Source: Rhabdophis nuchalis (taxonomy: Eukaryota > Chordata > Lepidosauria > Squamata > Natricidae). Taken from it: a stretch of 64,000 nt of DNA. The position numbers and the translations under genes were made by a program. The notes beneath the pieces are model-generated. The model ran no database searches and was not told where the DNA came from. It saw only the letters and a program-made list of their open reading frames with translations. Each line of letters begins with the position of its first letter. The stretch's first letter is position 1. Positions 49,150 to 60,151 of the stretch are shown in pieces. The stretch lies in assembly GCA_039707465.1 (NCBI GenBank), contig CM077651.1:19041519-19105518 (forward strand), in the 5' to 3' direction.

Positions 49150-49235
49150 GTATAATAGGGTTTCCTGCCTAGGCAGGGAGTTGGACTAGATGACCTCCAA
49201 GGTCCCTTCCAACTCTGCTATTGTATTGTATATTG
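49150..49235 (+). mobile_element. CR1 3' terminus only
   Basis: TAGGGTTTCCTGCCTAGGCA at 49157 followed by GGACTAGATGACCTCCAAGG and a TATTG repeat tail. Severely 5'-truncated. Confidence 0.8.
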
Positions 49236-49939
49236 TATAATGCATTATGAAGCAAAGAAGACCCGTGTTTCTCACCTATTTAATCACAACTACTTACTTA
49301 TACCTAGTGACTGGAGGACCACAAAGATACTTCAAAATGAAATTATTTAATATATTGCGTTATATAACAAATCCAACTTTGTCATAGATAGATTTTTTTG
49401 GGTAGTCCTTTGTTGATTAAGGTACATGCACTTGGGTGAGAAAGGAGGGGAGAAGAAATATTTATTTTTGTCTAAGCTTGTAGGCATCTTGGATTGCTTT
49501 GATTATGAAATAAATGAAGCAATAAAATGAAACACACAAACTTTGGTGCTATTTGTTGGCTCAGAGTCCCTTTATGTTCCAGTAGAGTCAAATAAAGCTC
49601 TGATTGCTTTGATAACATTCAGTGACGAAGATATCAGGAAAGAACTAGATACTAGATCAACCTTTTTTCCACAGACCTTCCAGAACTATGGACAGCACAT
49701 CTTGTTTAATTATTTAAAAGATTGATACGGCTGCTAACGTAAGGCAAATTTAGATGTGAAGGAAGTTAGCACTCGTTCCTCTACTAGAAAAATGAAATAT
49801 CCTATTTAAAAAGCAGAGTAGTATATTCCTCTGGATGAGAAATAGGGAAAGATGTTTTAGGCAGGAATCAGACACACTCTTAGAAGCTCCCCCACCTCTG
49901 TCAATGGACCATTAAGGCCTGAGTCAATCTATTCTACAT
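49236..49939. other. No recognisable gene or repeat
   Basis: Nothing assignable. Confidence 0.6.
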
Positions 49940-50262
49940 AACAAAAATCCACCCCCTTCAGGCAGAGCCATTTCATTGCCATTCGTTGTACCACCCACCA
50001 TGTTTCAACCAAATGTAGCACACAGACAACCTACAAACCTAGCTATGACCTATGACATCAACCAATCAGGATACTCTTCCTGTGCAACAGGAAGTTCAAA
50101 GCCCAGAGAGGGCATAAAACCCAGGGACTCTCAGCATCTTTTCCCTTTTCACCCAGGAGCTCCAAGGCACATGATCCTGTTCAATATTAAATCATTTTTT
50201 CCAAACAGCCTCCGTGTTTCCAGTGTCTTTCTCCTCACCTGGAACTGAACCCAGAAGGACAT
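49940..50262 (+). mobile_element. Probable LTR (3' part of U3 to U5)
   Basis: A CCAATCAGG box (50060-50068), TATA-like GCATAAAACCCAGGG (50110-50124), ATTAAATC poly(A)-like signal (50187-50194) and a U5-like stretch ending GAAGGACA lie in the right order and spacing for an ERV LTR. The left end and target duplication were not found. Confidence 0.5.
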
Positions 50263-50394
50263 TGCTTGCAAAAGATGGCTTATAACAACCCTAAAACCAA
50301 TAAATGAAAGAGTAACTAAAATATACAACCATAAAGAAAAACCCTGCACTTCAATCCCTCCCCACTTTTGGATGTCTCACAGTGGGTTTACCTA

Positions 50395-50690
50395 GCCTGC
50401 TTCCATGCGTTCTACTATATAAATTCAGTGCCTCAGTCTTAGGCCAAGTCTTAATAGCTTTGCAAAAGGCTAGAAGAATAGAGACCCATCAAATCACTGA
50501 TGGGAAGGAGTTCCACAAGATAGAGGCAGCCAAAGAAAAGGGCCGGTTCCAAGATCCCCACTAGATGGCAAGATTTCAGGGAGGACACATTCAGTGGGCA
50601 CACACTGTCTGATCTACTGAGATGGGCAGATATTCTCAGGAAAAGACAGTCCTGAAAATAACTAAGTGCTGTGTGCCATGTAGGGCTTCT
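50395..50690 (-). mobile_element. Old L2-type LINE fragment
   Basis: GGAGTTCCACAAGATAGAGG (50508-50527) and CCATGTAGGGCTT (50678-50690) correspond to the conserved minus-strand blocks of L2 ORF2 ends (TCGTTCCAGAGGG and CCATGGAGCGCTT in younger copies). Diverged, frame lost. Confidence 0.5.
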
Positions 50691-51290
50691 TCAGTGCCAC
50701 CACTTCAACACCAGTTCCATAACAAGGAAGGCTCAGCACCATCTTTACTTTCTTAGGAAACTGAGGAAGGCACAGATTCCACCACACATCCTTACAACCT
50801 TCTACAGAGGGACCATCGAGAGCACCCTGAGCAGCTGCATCACCACCTGGTTTGGGAATTGCACCGTTTCGGATCGCAAGACCCTACAGCGAATACTGAG
50901 GATGCCAGAGAAGCTCATCGGGGTTGTTCTTCCCTCTGTCATGGACATAGACACTACACGTTGCATTCGTAAAGCCAGAAACATTGTGACTGACCACACA
51001 CACCCCTCATACACATTCTTTACTCTCCTGTCATCTGGAAAAAGGTACAGAAGCATTTGGGTCTGCACCAATAGACTGTGTAACAGTTTCTTTCCACAAG
51101 CCATCAGACTCCTTAACACTCTTTAAGTTTAGAGCTTTACATAGTTCTGCGTTCTTCTCTTTTTCTTTTTATCTATGTTGTCTGACGTAGTACTGTACCT
51201 TGGTCCTGGGGAAACGTCGTTTCGTTCCACTGTGTACTGTACTGTACATTGTTGAAATGGCAATAAAACCTACTTGACTTGACTTGGAAG
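50691..51290 (+). mobile_element. Rex1-like LINE 3' end
   Basis: The open frame 50671-51126 encodes QHHLYFLRKLRKAQIPP, TTFYRGTIESTLSSCITTWF, and a terminal GKRYRS...NRLCNSFFPQAIRLLN, which I recognise as the ORF2 C-terminus of Rex1-type (Babar) LINEs of the CR1 group. The 3' UTR ends with GGCAATAAAACC and CTTGACTTGACTTGG. 5'-truncated. Confidence 0.75.
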
Positions 51291-51351
51291 CAGAAGAAAA
51301 AAGAGAGATACATTGAGCATGTAAGTGAGTTTCATGAATGCATGAAGAGAC

Positions 51352-51538
51352 ATGATGTTGCAATGGTTAGAATGCAGTACTGCAGGCTTACTCACTGCTT
51401 ACTCCAGGAATTCGATCCTAACTAGTCCAAGGTTGACTCAGCCTTCCATCCTGCAGAGGTCAGTATAATGAGGACTCAGATTGTTGGATATAATATGCTG
51501 ACTCTCTAAACCGCATATAAGTGCTTTCGCTATTGCTA
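51352..51538 (+). mobile_element. tRNA-derived SINE
   Basis: Head GCAATGGTTAGAATGCAGTA with B-box-like ATTCGATCC (51410-51418), body GGTTGACTCAGCC and 3' end CTTTCGCTATTGCTAT. Same family as 44592-44838 and 51658-51890. Confidence 0.75.
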
Positions 51539-51657
51539 TCTCACCATTTAATTTGTGACCCTGAATGCTGAACAAGACTTCTATTGACTTGATCCAGCAG
51601 AGCTTTGCGTACTGAAGAGAGGTGGTATCATTGAAGGAGGGGGACTCATTACGAACA

Positions 51658-51890
51658 GCAATAGCACTTAGACTTATATACACTTCATAATGCTGTACAG
51701 CCCTTTCTAAGTGGTTTACAGAATCAGCATATTGCCCCCCAAAATCTGGGTCCTCATTTTACCAACCTCGGAGGGATGGAAGGCTGAGTTAACCTTGAGC
51801 CAGTGAGATTTGAACTGCGGAACTGCAGCTAGCAGTCAGCTGAAGTAGCCTGCAGTACTGTACTCTAACCACTGCACCACCTCGGAATGC
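51658..51890 (-). mobile_element. tRNA-derived SINE, inverted relative to neighbour
   Basis: Full minus-strand copy: 3' end at 51661 (AGCAATAGCACTTAGACTTA), body, and head CAGTGGTTAGAGTACAGTAC (reverse complement of 51855-51874). It faces the copy at 51352 tail to tail across 120 bases. Confidence 0.8.
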
Positions 51891-51944
51891 TTCCATAAAG
51901 ACAGTGTCGGCATTAAATTGATCTCCAAAGCAACATCTGAAACA

Positions 51945-52060
51945 TGTCCCAAGCTTCTTGGATGAGAAGCAAAATGTTTTCAAGGAAAAACCAAGAATAT
52001 CCACTTTACTTTTGAAAATGACCTTTCGGACGACCAGGATAACACCTGAAGCACTCGCCT
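51945..52060 (+). mobile_element. Penelope-like? repeat, hammerhead-like core degraded
   Basis: AAGCTTCTTGGATGAGAAGC at 51953-51972 keeps the stem II-like hairpin, but the following core reads AAAA instead of GAAA and the upstream core box is lost. Related to 6486 and 21425. Confidence 0.4.
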
Positions 52061-52844
52061 TGTCAAGTTCACGGAGAGCCACAGTATTGAACATTAATAA
52101 ATATGGTGATCCAAAAGTTTATAAGAAATTATCCCCTTATTTGAGACCCTCAGTCCCATCACTTGTTCACCTTTAAATTTTGCTCCTGAATATGGCAAAG
52201 GTGTAGATGTCTTTAAAAAGCAACAACAAAGTTTAAAAACTCTATTCAAATTTAGCACCTGTAAAACTATCACTAATTCCTAAGGCTGATCATCTATTAT
52301 GCCAGGCAATTAACCGTAATGGGATCCAAGCAATCACATTCTGCCTATCTTTTCTGCGGGATGCATTAAGTCATCCCTGTAGAGATGTAAAATTCCAGCA
52401 ATGCTAAATTGTGTGTGCTGGATAGAAGTTCAACTGCAGCCTCAGGAAAGTTTCTGCTTTCATCACAGTTTGCGTAATTATATGTGCTAATCTCCATTCC
52501 ATCACTTAACTAATTAGCACAAGCTGGCTTCAAATCTCTTTGTTTAAAGAACACATATAAGGTGCCAGAATATAAAGTAGATGTGAACTTTTGCTTTCTT
52601 AATGATGAGGTGCAAAATTTCAGTATTTGCTAAGCAGTGTTGGCATATTGAAAGAAATACACAAGAGAATGGGAAATTTGAGGCCAAAGAAATGTAACCT
52701 CTAAAATTATCTCACCTCAAAGATTCTTTCATCATATCTGACATTCTATCTTTTCAGTCTGCAGCACTGGAAAACTATCCTTCATATTTACAATAATAGG
52801 TAAATGTGATTATGTGATGCACTGGTGCTTATAATGGTGAAGGA
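52061..52844. other. Unique sequence, possibly conserved non-coding
   Basis: No gene or repeat recognised. 52465-52550 (GCGTAATTATATGTGC, TAACTAATTAGCAC, CTCTTTGTTTAAAG) has a dense set of homeodomain- and SOX-like words, the look of a developmental enhancer; this is impression only. Confidence 0.35.
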
Positions 52845-53085
52845 TTGGCCCATGGTGCCTCTGTCAAGCGAAAGTGGAGCTCGGGAGGGCTGAGGGCGGC
52901 CTTCTTGGGCTCCATTTTTACTGGCAGAGAACTGCAGCAGGTCATCACAGCTGAAAACGGACACCTGAAGGACTGCATGAGGGCTGCAAGATATCAAACT
53001 GGCCACACCCACTCATCCCTCCCACGAGGTCAAACACAACCCTGATGTGGCCTTCAATGAAATTGAGTTTGACACCCTTGATATA
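52845..53085. mobile_element. hAT-like element, left end lost
   Basis: The right half matches 48396-48760: AGGTCAAACACAACCCTGAT, then GAGTTTGACACCCTTG at 53065-53080. The left terminus is not seen. Confidence 0.6.
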
Positions 53086-53319
53086 CACGCCTCCAGTGAA
53101 TCTGGACATTTAATCAACAAATACAAAAAAGAAATAAAGACCGTTTTCCAATATCTTCAGCCACCCACTCCAGACATCCATACAAATGTAGTAGTTTCCC
53201 CTTTGTTTTTAATAAGCATCCACCTACATTACTGTATTTATTTCTAAGGATGGAAAGCATTTACTAAACCAAACTATTGGTCTATCTAATTTAATACTAT
53301 GTCAGGAAGGACTGGAGAA

Positions 53320-53547
53320 CATTTTGGGGGTTGAAGTTGAGAGTTTCCATATTTTCTGAGATAGCCTGAACTGTAGTAGGAAGAAACATATTACATTTAC
53401 ATGACCATATCTTGGGATTTGTTTATTTTTTATCCTTTTCATCATACAAACCCCAAATACAGTCATGTAAATGTAAAATGTTTCTGCCTCCCACAGCTCT
53501 GACTATCTCAGAAAATATGGAAACTCTCGACTTCAATCACCAAAATG
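53320..53547. repeat. Fold-back element (about 101-bp arms)
   Basis: 53320-53421 and 53447-53547 are inverted copies with scattered mismatches, sharing GAGAGTTTCCATATTTTCTG and ACATTTACATGAC, separated by a 25-base loop. It is not coding; a MITE is plausible, but no target duplication was found. Confidence 0.75.
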
Positions 53548-53791
53548 TTATATGTGCCCTTATTTTTTGGCAATTGTCTCTGGTGGTTTAAAAAGAAAAA
53601 AAATGCAGAAAGATTGAAGATACTGTTTAGCCCAATTTCACAAAATAAGCTTGCATGATACTTAAAACTAAAGGGGAAAAAAAGAACCTTAATCTTGAGA
53701 AGGAATCTAAAGAAAATGAAATTACGAAAAATGTATATACCGGTACAAAAATATTGTACTGAGGAAACAAAGGTGAATTGTTGCATATATT

Positions 53792-54307
53792 ATGCAGAAT
53801 CGTTTAGCTCTTGATGACTTATTGGCAAAAGAAGGGGGAGTATGTGATAAATTTAATTTGACTAATTGCTGTATTGAAATTGATGATAGTGGAAAAGTCA
53901 TTCAGGAAATATCAGAAAAAATGGTAAAAATTGCTAATGTGCCTGTACAAACATGGCATGGTTTAAATTTGAAAGAAATGTTTGGTTCATGGTTTCCAAA
54001 ATTACCCGGTTTGCAAGCTATTGTAGCTTTAATTGGTATGATTGCTTTAGGATGTATTGTTTTACCTTGTGTTTTGCCTATTTTTGCTCGTGCAATTTCT
54101 AATAGCTTATCTTTGTTTGCTGAGAAACGAGCTATAGCTCACATCAATGCTTTGTGGGAACAGAAGTATGCTCCTGAGCCCCAGGGAGACCCCCTGGAGA
54201 AGAAACCGTTAACCCTGGGCAGTGACGAGGAGGAAGAGGTAATTGTCAAACACCAAATCAAACCCCCCCTCAGGCTGCTGTATTGTGACGAAGACCATCT
54301 TTTTTGA
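53792..54307 (+). pseudogene. env: Retroviral env, transmembrane-subunit fragment
   Basis: A 171-codon frame, open to its natural stop, carries the C-terminal part of a class I retroviral envelope. Visible in order: an NR-A-LD-LL-like immunosuppressive-domain segment (residues 2-13), GGVC followed by CC after seven residues (a CX7CC, where CX6CC is usual), an ectodomain tail with a tryptophan-rich WHGL stretch (about 50-70), a membrane span (about 73-95), and a long acidic cytoplasmic tail with DEEEE near residue 146. Just upstream lies an in-frame stop in host flank (53774-53776), so the surface subunit, signal peptide and fusion peptide are absent. With the 5' LTR also deleted, expression is unlikely; a membrane-fusion role is not possible for this fragment. 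Confidence 0.85.
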
Positions 54308-54327
54308 AAAAATAAAAACAGAGGAGA

Positions 54328-54733
54328 TGTTGCATTATGACACTACATCACGTGCTAAGCATTTTTGTTTGTGTAGACTGGTTCTGACCGGTCGGAAATA
54401 AACAAGGAAGCTGGCATGGAAAGTTACTAGCACACCCTCTGACATTCAACACCTTGGAGAAAAGTTCCCACCTTCTTGCAACGTGCTGACTATCAACAAA
54501 GAGCACGTGACTCCTATTCTATTGTGTGAATTTCCTTTTATGGTCATGATTTGTGTATTTGTTTACATGATGTTGCATGCTTAACTCTGCCTTCTGATAA
54601 AGTTAATAAAAGGGCTTGCAGGCTTTTGTCTGTGCGCCGTTCCACCCCACTCGAAGAAGAATTTGGTGTCGTTTTTCTTCCCCCTCACCCGTGGGCCTGC
54701 CCGCCTGATAACTGCGAGAATGTTATCACAACA
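54328..54733 (+). mobile_element. 3' LTR of the endogenous retrovirus
   Basis: 406 bp, TGTTG...CAACA with 5-bp inverted ends, preceded by the polypurine tract AAAACAGAGGAGA. A TAATAAAAGGG motif at 54604-54614 is either the TATA box or poly(A) signal. It is the only LTR left in this locus. Confidence 0.85.
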
Positions 54734-54739
54734 GTGAAT

Positions 54740-55899
54740 TTTGCAGAATCTTTTCTTAAGGAGTACTTCTGTGTGGAGCTCTTAAGAGTAATTTCCGTTT
54801 GCAATTCAGTTTTTAAACATAGCATTTGTCCCTTATGTCTAAGGCATTCAATAAAGAAGATTGTGTATTGATAATGGCTATCAGTAAAAAAGAAAACTGT
54901 GCATGTATTGGTGAACATGGAAGAGAACAATAAGTAACTCTGATACATGAAATGACTCTGTTAAACATTTATCTCATGTCTTAAATCAGTGGATCACCAT
55001 TCAATAAAAGCAGACAGTTTACAATCTGAAAAAGTGAAATATAAACCACACAACTGTGTGTGTGGGGGGTGAATACTCAAGTCACAGTTCTTCAAACAGC
55101 CAGTACTTAATAAAACAGTACTTGAAAAGTAAACATAATGGCTGTAATGCAGCTAGAAAGTATGATTTTGTTCTTCATATAACTTGCTGAAATGTCAATC
55201 TTTGTCTGAAAGAATGATTTAAGATTATGTTTTCTATATTTAAATTTAAAGAGACAAATTTTCCAGGGAAAGAAATGTTACGGTAGGTGAGAAAAAGTCT
55301 ATCCAATAAATTGATGCTAAGATAGCCATATTAGTAGGTATTTCAATATAGATTGTAATAATTCATTTGGCAGGAAGGTCTGCTGAAATTAGTTGAAGTT
55401 ACACATGAGGTTATATTGTACATTGCTTATAGCTCAGCCTATGAAGAACATATCAACCTAATTAATTGTAAAATAATTAGATTTGCATGAAACTAAAAGC
55501 AAACTATCATCAACCTCATTGAAATGTCCTGTCCAATTAATGAAAACACTAACCAACATCAAGGTTGATCATAGATAATTGTCCCCTAGTGGTTCAATTA
55601 CCAAAATAAATTTGTAACAAAGAGAGAATCACTGTTGTACTTACATTTCCTAGTAGAACACAAACCATGACTATTGTTAAGGAAAATATATTTTCCATCC
55701 AAAACCATCAACAAAAATATTATTTATAAACAATTATCTTTATAAACACAATCAACATAAATTAACAAATACAATCATTCACCACAAGTCTTAATTCTAC
55801 TCAAACCTCTTATAGAGTGAGACTTTTCATCTATTCAGTTACTCTAATATATGATACATTTCATCAGTATAATCCTTTATCAAAAATTCAGACAAAAAT
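54740..55899. other. No recognisable gene or repeat
   Basis: AT-rich; nothing assignable. Confidence 0.55.
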
Positions 55900-57062
55900 C
55901 TGTCAAAAACAGATGATACCAGGGGAACCTTATTACATTATTTGACAAAGTGACTCAACTAGTGGCCCAGTGAAATGCTGTGGACATACTATAGTTGGAC
56001 TTTAGTAAGGCATTTGACAAAATAGACAACAACCTATTTTTGTTAAGATTGAAATTGGGATAGATAGCATTACCACTAGCTGGATTTGTAACTGCCTAAC
56101 CAACTGCGCTCAGTGTGTAGTCCTCGGTGGAACTGCATTCTTGGAGTGAAGCATGCAAAAAGGAATCTCAAGGTTCTAGTTTAAACCCAATACTCTTCAA
56201 CATACAATTTAGATTAGGGCATAGAAGAGAAATTCATAAAATTTGCAAATGACACCAAGCTGGGGGGAACCAACACATTAGAAGGTAGGCTCAAGATCCA
56301 GAAGGATCTTGATAGACTTGAACACTGGGTTCTAGCTAACAAAATACAATTCAACAGAGAGAAAAGTAAGATTCTATACTTAGGCAAGAAAAAAAAGGCA
56401 AGGTATAAAATAGGTAGCACCTGGCTCATCAGTAGAAACTGTGAGGGGGATCTAGGAATCCTAGTGGGCCACTGCTTAAGTACAAGCCAGGAGTGTGCAG
56501 CAGTTGCCAAAAAGCCAATGAAATCCCAGGTTGCATCAATAGAGGGATAGTATCAAGATCAAATGAAGGTATAGCACCACTTTAAACTGCACTAGTAAGA
56601 CCCCACCTGGAGTACTGCATCTACTTTTCGTCATCCCAATGCAAAAAAGATGCTGAGACTCTAGTAGAGAAGAACAAAGTCATTAAGGGATCTGGAGGCT
56701 AAACCTATGATGAATGATTGAGGGAACTAGATATGTTTAGTCTAACAAAGAAAAGGAGTGGGGATGATAGATAGCAGCCTTTCAATATTTGAGTGACTGT
56801 CATGGAGAAGAGGGGGTGAGTGTATTCTCCAAAGCATGTGAAGGGAAGACAACAAGTAATGGTTGAAAGATCATTAGAGAGATCCAGCCTAGAATTAAGA
56901 AGAAATTTCTAGTCAGTGAGAGCCATTAATCAATGGAACAGCTTGCCCTCAGAAGTTGTGAAAGCTCCATCATCACAGGTTTTTAAGAAGAGATTGGATA
57001 GACTTTTGTTCGGAAACGTATAAGGTCTCCTCCAAGATCCCTTCCAATTCTGTTATTCTAGA
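55900..57062 (+). mobile_element. CR1 LINE, decayed ORF2 from palm to 3' end
   Basis: The longest CR1 copy here. The palm A motif reads F-S-K-A-F-D-K (around 56006-56028). The catalytic motif normally FADD reads FAND (56245-56256), so one catalytic aspartate is lost. Later parts include SRNCEGDLGI-like codons, HLEYCI, and the terminal NQWNSLPSEVV-like end (56928-56962), and a CR1 3' UTR. Many frameshifts. Confidence 0.8.
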
Positions 57063-57073
57063 ATTTAGTTGTA

Positions 57074-57297
57074 CAGTAATCCCTCGTTTTCCGCGGTTAA
57101 TGGGGACCGGAACTTTCCGCGAAAACCGGAAAACCGCGAAGTAGGATTCGCTAGGAAACTTGAGTTGAGGACATTGTTTAAAGCAAGCACTAGGGGGCAC
57201 TTGCCTCCTACCGATGCATTTTTTTTCTGTATTTTTAAAAAATCCGCGAAGCACTGAAGCCGCAAAACTTGAAGCCGCGGAAAACGAGGGATTACTT
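57074..57297. mobile_element. Tc1/mariner-like (Tigger-like) MITE
   Basis: Ends CAGTAATCCCTCG and CGAGGGATTACTT with TA on both sides (57072-57073 and 57298-57299). Same family as 9363-9592, opposite orientation. Confidence 0.75.
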
Positions 57298-57568
57298 TAC
57301 TGCCCATTGAAAAGTATCAAATGACCACATAGAACTTTTATTTATCAAATATAAATTAGTATAGGAACCTACTGATAGGATCTGATGTACGTCAGGACCT
57401 GGGGCATTTTACAAAATAATAAGCAGTAATTATTAGGAAACTGACAATTGGGCCATCTGCAGATAAAATGAAAAGCCAATTTAACCACAAATTTGATTTT
57501 TTGAATCCCTCTGTGGATATCCTAATATACAACCTCTCCCATTCAGAATCTGAATTTTCTCTTTAGGT

Positions 57569-57670
57569 CAGGGATGTCCAAACTTGGGAACTTTAAGACT
57601 TGTGGCTGGCTGGGGAATTCTGGGAGTTGAAGTCCACAAGTCTTAAAGTTCCCAAGTTTGGACATCCCTG
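57569..57670. mobile_element. Palindromic hAT MITE with internal deletion, intact TSD
   Basis: Ends CAGGGATGTCCAAAC and GTTTGGACATCCCTG, flanked by identical CTTTAGGT (57561-57568, 57671-57678). Part of the left arm is missing compared with 22164 and 28553, leaving 102 bp. Confidence 0.95.
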
Positions 57671-57678
57671 CTTTAGGT

Positions 57679-58233
57679 GTTACCATTGATCCACTCAAAG
57701 ACTTATTCTCTGTATTGATTTAAAGCCTTGTTTCCATTTTGTGGTAGTGAATTCCACACAATCGTTACTTTTTGTAGTTAAAAAACCCTCACTTTTTCTG
57801 CCTTCTTTCATCTGCTATCAATCAAATGTGTACAACAGGGAATGCAGGTTAGGCGTACTGCTGTTTTGTATGAAATTAAGATCAACATATAATTCTAAAT
57901 GCTGTTCAATATTATGAGACTTTCTTGTATGGTAACGCTAGCTGTTGTTGTTACAAAACTTAACAGATGTTGCCAATACCCTTTTTGCTTTAACATAAAT
58001 TCTCAGATGGGATAACAGAGCATCTGAATAGATGGCAACATCTGGTAAGATGATTCTAACTCTCCTAAAGGATTTTCTGCTGGAGTGAAAGAGGAATATG
58101 GAATGGAGGTGCTTATTATTTTTGGTATAATCTTTCTTGTCTGAAATTCAGCAAAATTGTCCTTTTCTAATATTGTTTTGTAAGAACAAGATTGAATTTG
58201 GACTGAAATCCACAGTTTTTTGTATGTGTGTGG
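57679..58233. other. No recognisable gene or repeat
   Basis: Nothing assignable. Confidence 0.6.
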
Positions 58234-58330
58234 CAGTGGTGGGATTTAATTTTTTTTACTACCAGTCCTGTGGGTGTGGCTTGGTTGGGGTGGCATGGCT
58301 TGGTGGGCATAGCAGGGAAAGCATACTGTA
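58234..58330. mobile_element. hAT-like left end
   Basis: CAGTGGTGGGATTTAA start followed by TACTACCAGTCCTGTGGGTG and repeated GGCTTGGTTGGGG-type words. The right end is not found. Confidence 0.4.
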
Positions 58331-58765
58331 AAATCTCCATTCCCTTGCCATTTTTCCCAACTAAGGAAGAAAAAAAACCCCAAATATGTTATCTGGCAGG
58401 AAAAGTAAGGAGCTTTGCTATAGACAGACAAAAGTTCTGTAGTCAAACTTCTGTAGTACAATAGTGACATCAAGTGGACATTTTTCTGGTCTTCCCAGTG
58501 AGTGAAGGAAAAGTTTATGACCTTGGTCAAACTAAAAAAAAAATATGTTGGGTTTGCTGAGTTGATATTTGACAACAGCCACTTGGAAATTCCAAGGCTA
58601 TAGACTCAACTACAAAAGTTGAGAGGGAAATCTCAAATGGCACTGCTAAACTACCTTATTTACCAGGTAAACTGTATGGATATATATTTATATATGTCAT
58701 CGTAGGTCAACTTTACCAACTTAATCTCAGTCATTTACCCACTAGTTAAGTAGATTGCTTAGATT
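58331..58765. other. No recognisable gene or repeat
   Basis: Nothing assignable. Confidence 0.6.
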
Positions 58766-58827
58766 GTATGTATGTATGTATGTATGTATGTATGTATGTA
58801 TGTATGTATGTATGTATGTATGTATGT
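58766..58827. repeat. (TATG)n microsatellite
   Basis: About 15 units. Confidence 0.95.
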
Positions 58828-59215
58828 TTTTTATAATATTTATAGATTACTCAATCAAACCAAGTTGCGACAGTTTAAAGTGAAAATAAAACCAAACATA
58901 CGATAAAATCCCATTCAAAGATAAAACCCATAGAACAAGTCACTGTATTATCTTAGCAAACTTGAAATCCTTCTGGCTGAGTAGCATCTTTGCCACCTTC
59001 CCAAGTACCATAATTTGCCAAAAGGACTTTTGCAGTAAGTCTTCCACTGGATTGAGTAACCATAGACCTATTCGTGTCTCCATTCTTCTTATCTTTGATA
59101 AGCCGGATATAGAGAGAAATTTCCATCCAGTATGCATGAGTAGGCTCCTTTAATTAGGATGAGAGTTTTGCCCTGATTTTTCATGGAGCCTGGCCATATG
59201 GAGTTCAGTACAGTA
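58828..59215. other. No recognisable gene or repeat
   Basis: 58845-58935 (ATCAAACCAAGTTGCGAC region) could be an old LINE tail; not assignable. Confidence 0.5.
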
Positions 59216-59480
59216 CAGTGGTGGGTTGCAGGTGGTACACCCCAATACGGGCATACCGGTGTCTACCTGGAACACTGGGTACCATTCCAGTATGGTGCTC
59301 CAGAGGGCCCACCCGCCTGCCTGAGCTCCTTACCTGTATTTGAGCTCTTCGGCGCTTTTGCGTACAGAGTGCACAGCACCTGCGCGACACTCCGCCAAGC
59401 AGCTGGAGCGTCATGGAGGCTCACGGAGGCGTTGCAAAAGGTAATGATGCAAGCGTGCACTGTACGTAAGCCAAAGCAAG
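59216..59480. mobile_element. hAT-like fragment
   Basis: Starts CAGTGGTGGGTTGCAGG and is GC-rich with ACCGGTGTCTACC and CCATTCCAGTATGGTG. The right end is not defined. Confidence 0.4.
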
Positions 59481-59813
59481 GCCCACAATGCAGGTATAAT
59501 TGAAGCAGATATCATCTAGAAACACACACATTATAGTTCATAGAATCCAAGTTGTAGTATTTGTCTCCGTATCTGTCTGAGTAGTCTTAGATTTAGCCTC
59601 CAGACCCTTCATCACTTTTGTTGCTGTTCTCTGCATACTTTCTAAGATCTCAGCATCTTTTTTGTATCATGGTATCCAAAGAGAAGAGCACCATGAGTCA
59701 CAAGAAAGTTATATTTATATGCTAAGAAACATTGATAACTAAAGGGAACAATATAATTGGGTGATAGAAGTAGATGGACCAGTGGTATAAAAATGTATAA
59801 ATAATCTGGTACT
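59481..59813. other. No recognisable gene or repeat
   Basis: Nothing assignable. Confidence 0.6.
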
Positions 59814-59829
59814 ATTCCTAATATCATAG

Positions 59830-60135
59830 GCACACGGTGACTCAGTGGCTAAGATGCTGAGCTTGTTAATCAAAAGGTCAGCAATTTGGTGGTTCAAATC
59901 CCTAGCGCTGTTATTTGTCCCAGCTTCTGCCAACCTAGCAGTTCGAAAGTATGTAAAAATGCAAGTAGAAAAATTGGTGGGAAGGTAACAATCTTCCATG
60001 GACCTTCGGTGTTGGCCACAGGACCATGGAGACATCTTCAGACAGCACTGGCTCTTCAGCTTTGAAATGGAAATGAGCACTGCCCCCTAGAGTCGGGAAT
60101 GACTAGCACATATGTGTGAGGGGAACCTTTACCTT
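59830..60135 (+). mobile_element. Sauria SINE, full-length with TSD
   Basis: tRNA-like head (A box TGGCTAAGATG at 59846, B box GGTTCAAATCC at 59891), the central CCAGCTTCTGCCAACCTAGC and the Bov-B-type tail CTAGAGTCGGGAATGACTAG. Flanked by a 16-bp direct repeat with one mismatch (59814-59829, 60136-60151). This family is specific to squamates and relies on Bov-B for mobilisation. Confidence 0.95.
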
Positions 60136-60151
60136 ATTCCTAATACCATAG

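Larger units (their letters stand above)
53779..54733 (+). mobile_element. Endogenous retrovirus, internally deleted
   Basis: The insertion is bounded by identical hexamers GTGAAT (53773-53778 and 54734-54739). Its left edge keeps only the first eight bases of the LTR (TGTTGCAT), then jumps straight into the env transmembrane region. The right part has the end of env, a purine-rich tract (54315-54327) and a full 3' LTR. Almost all of the 5' LTR, gag, pol and the env surface subunit are gone. Remaining env frame suggests a gammaretrovirus-like or related envelope. Confidence 0.85.

Noticed and set aside
53792..54307. Captured, functional syncytin-like env gene
   Set aside because: Signal peptide, surface subunit, cleavage site and fusion peptide are missing and the 5' LTR promoter is deleted.
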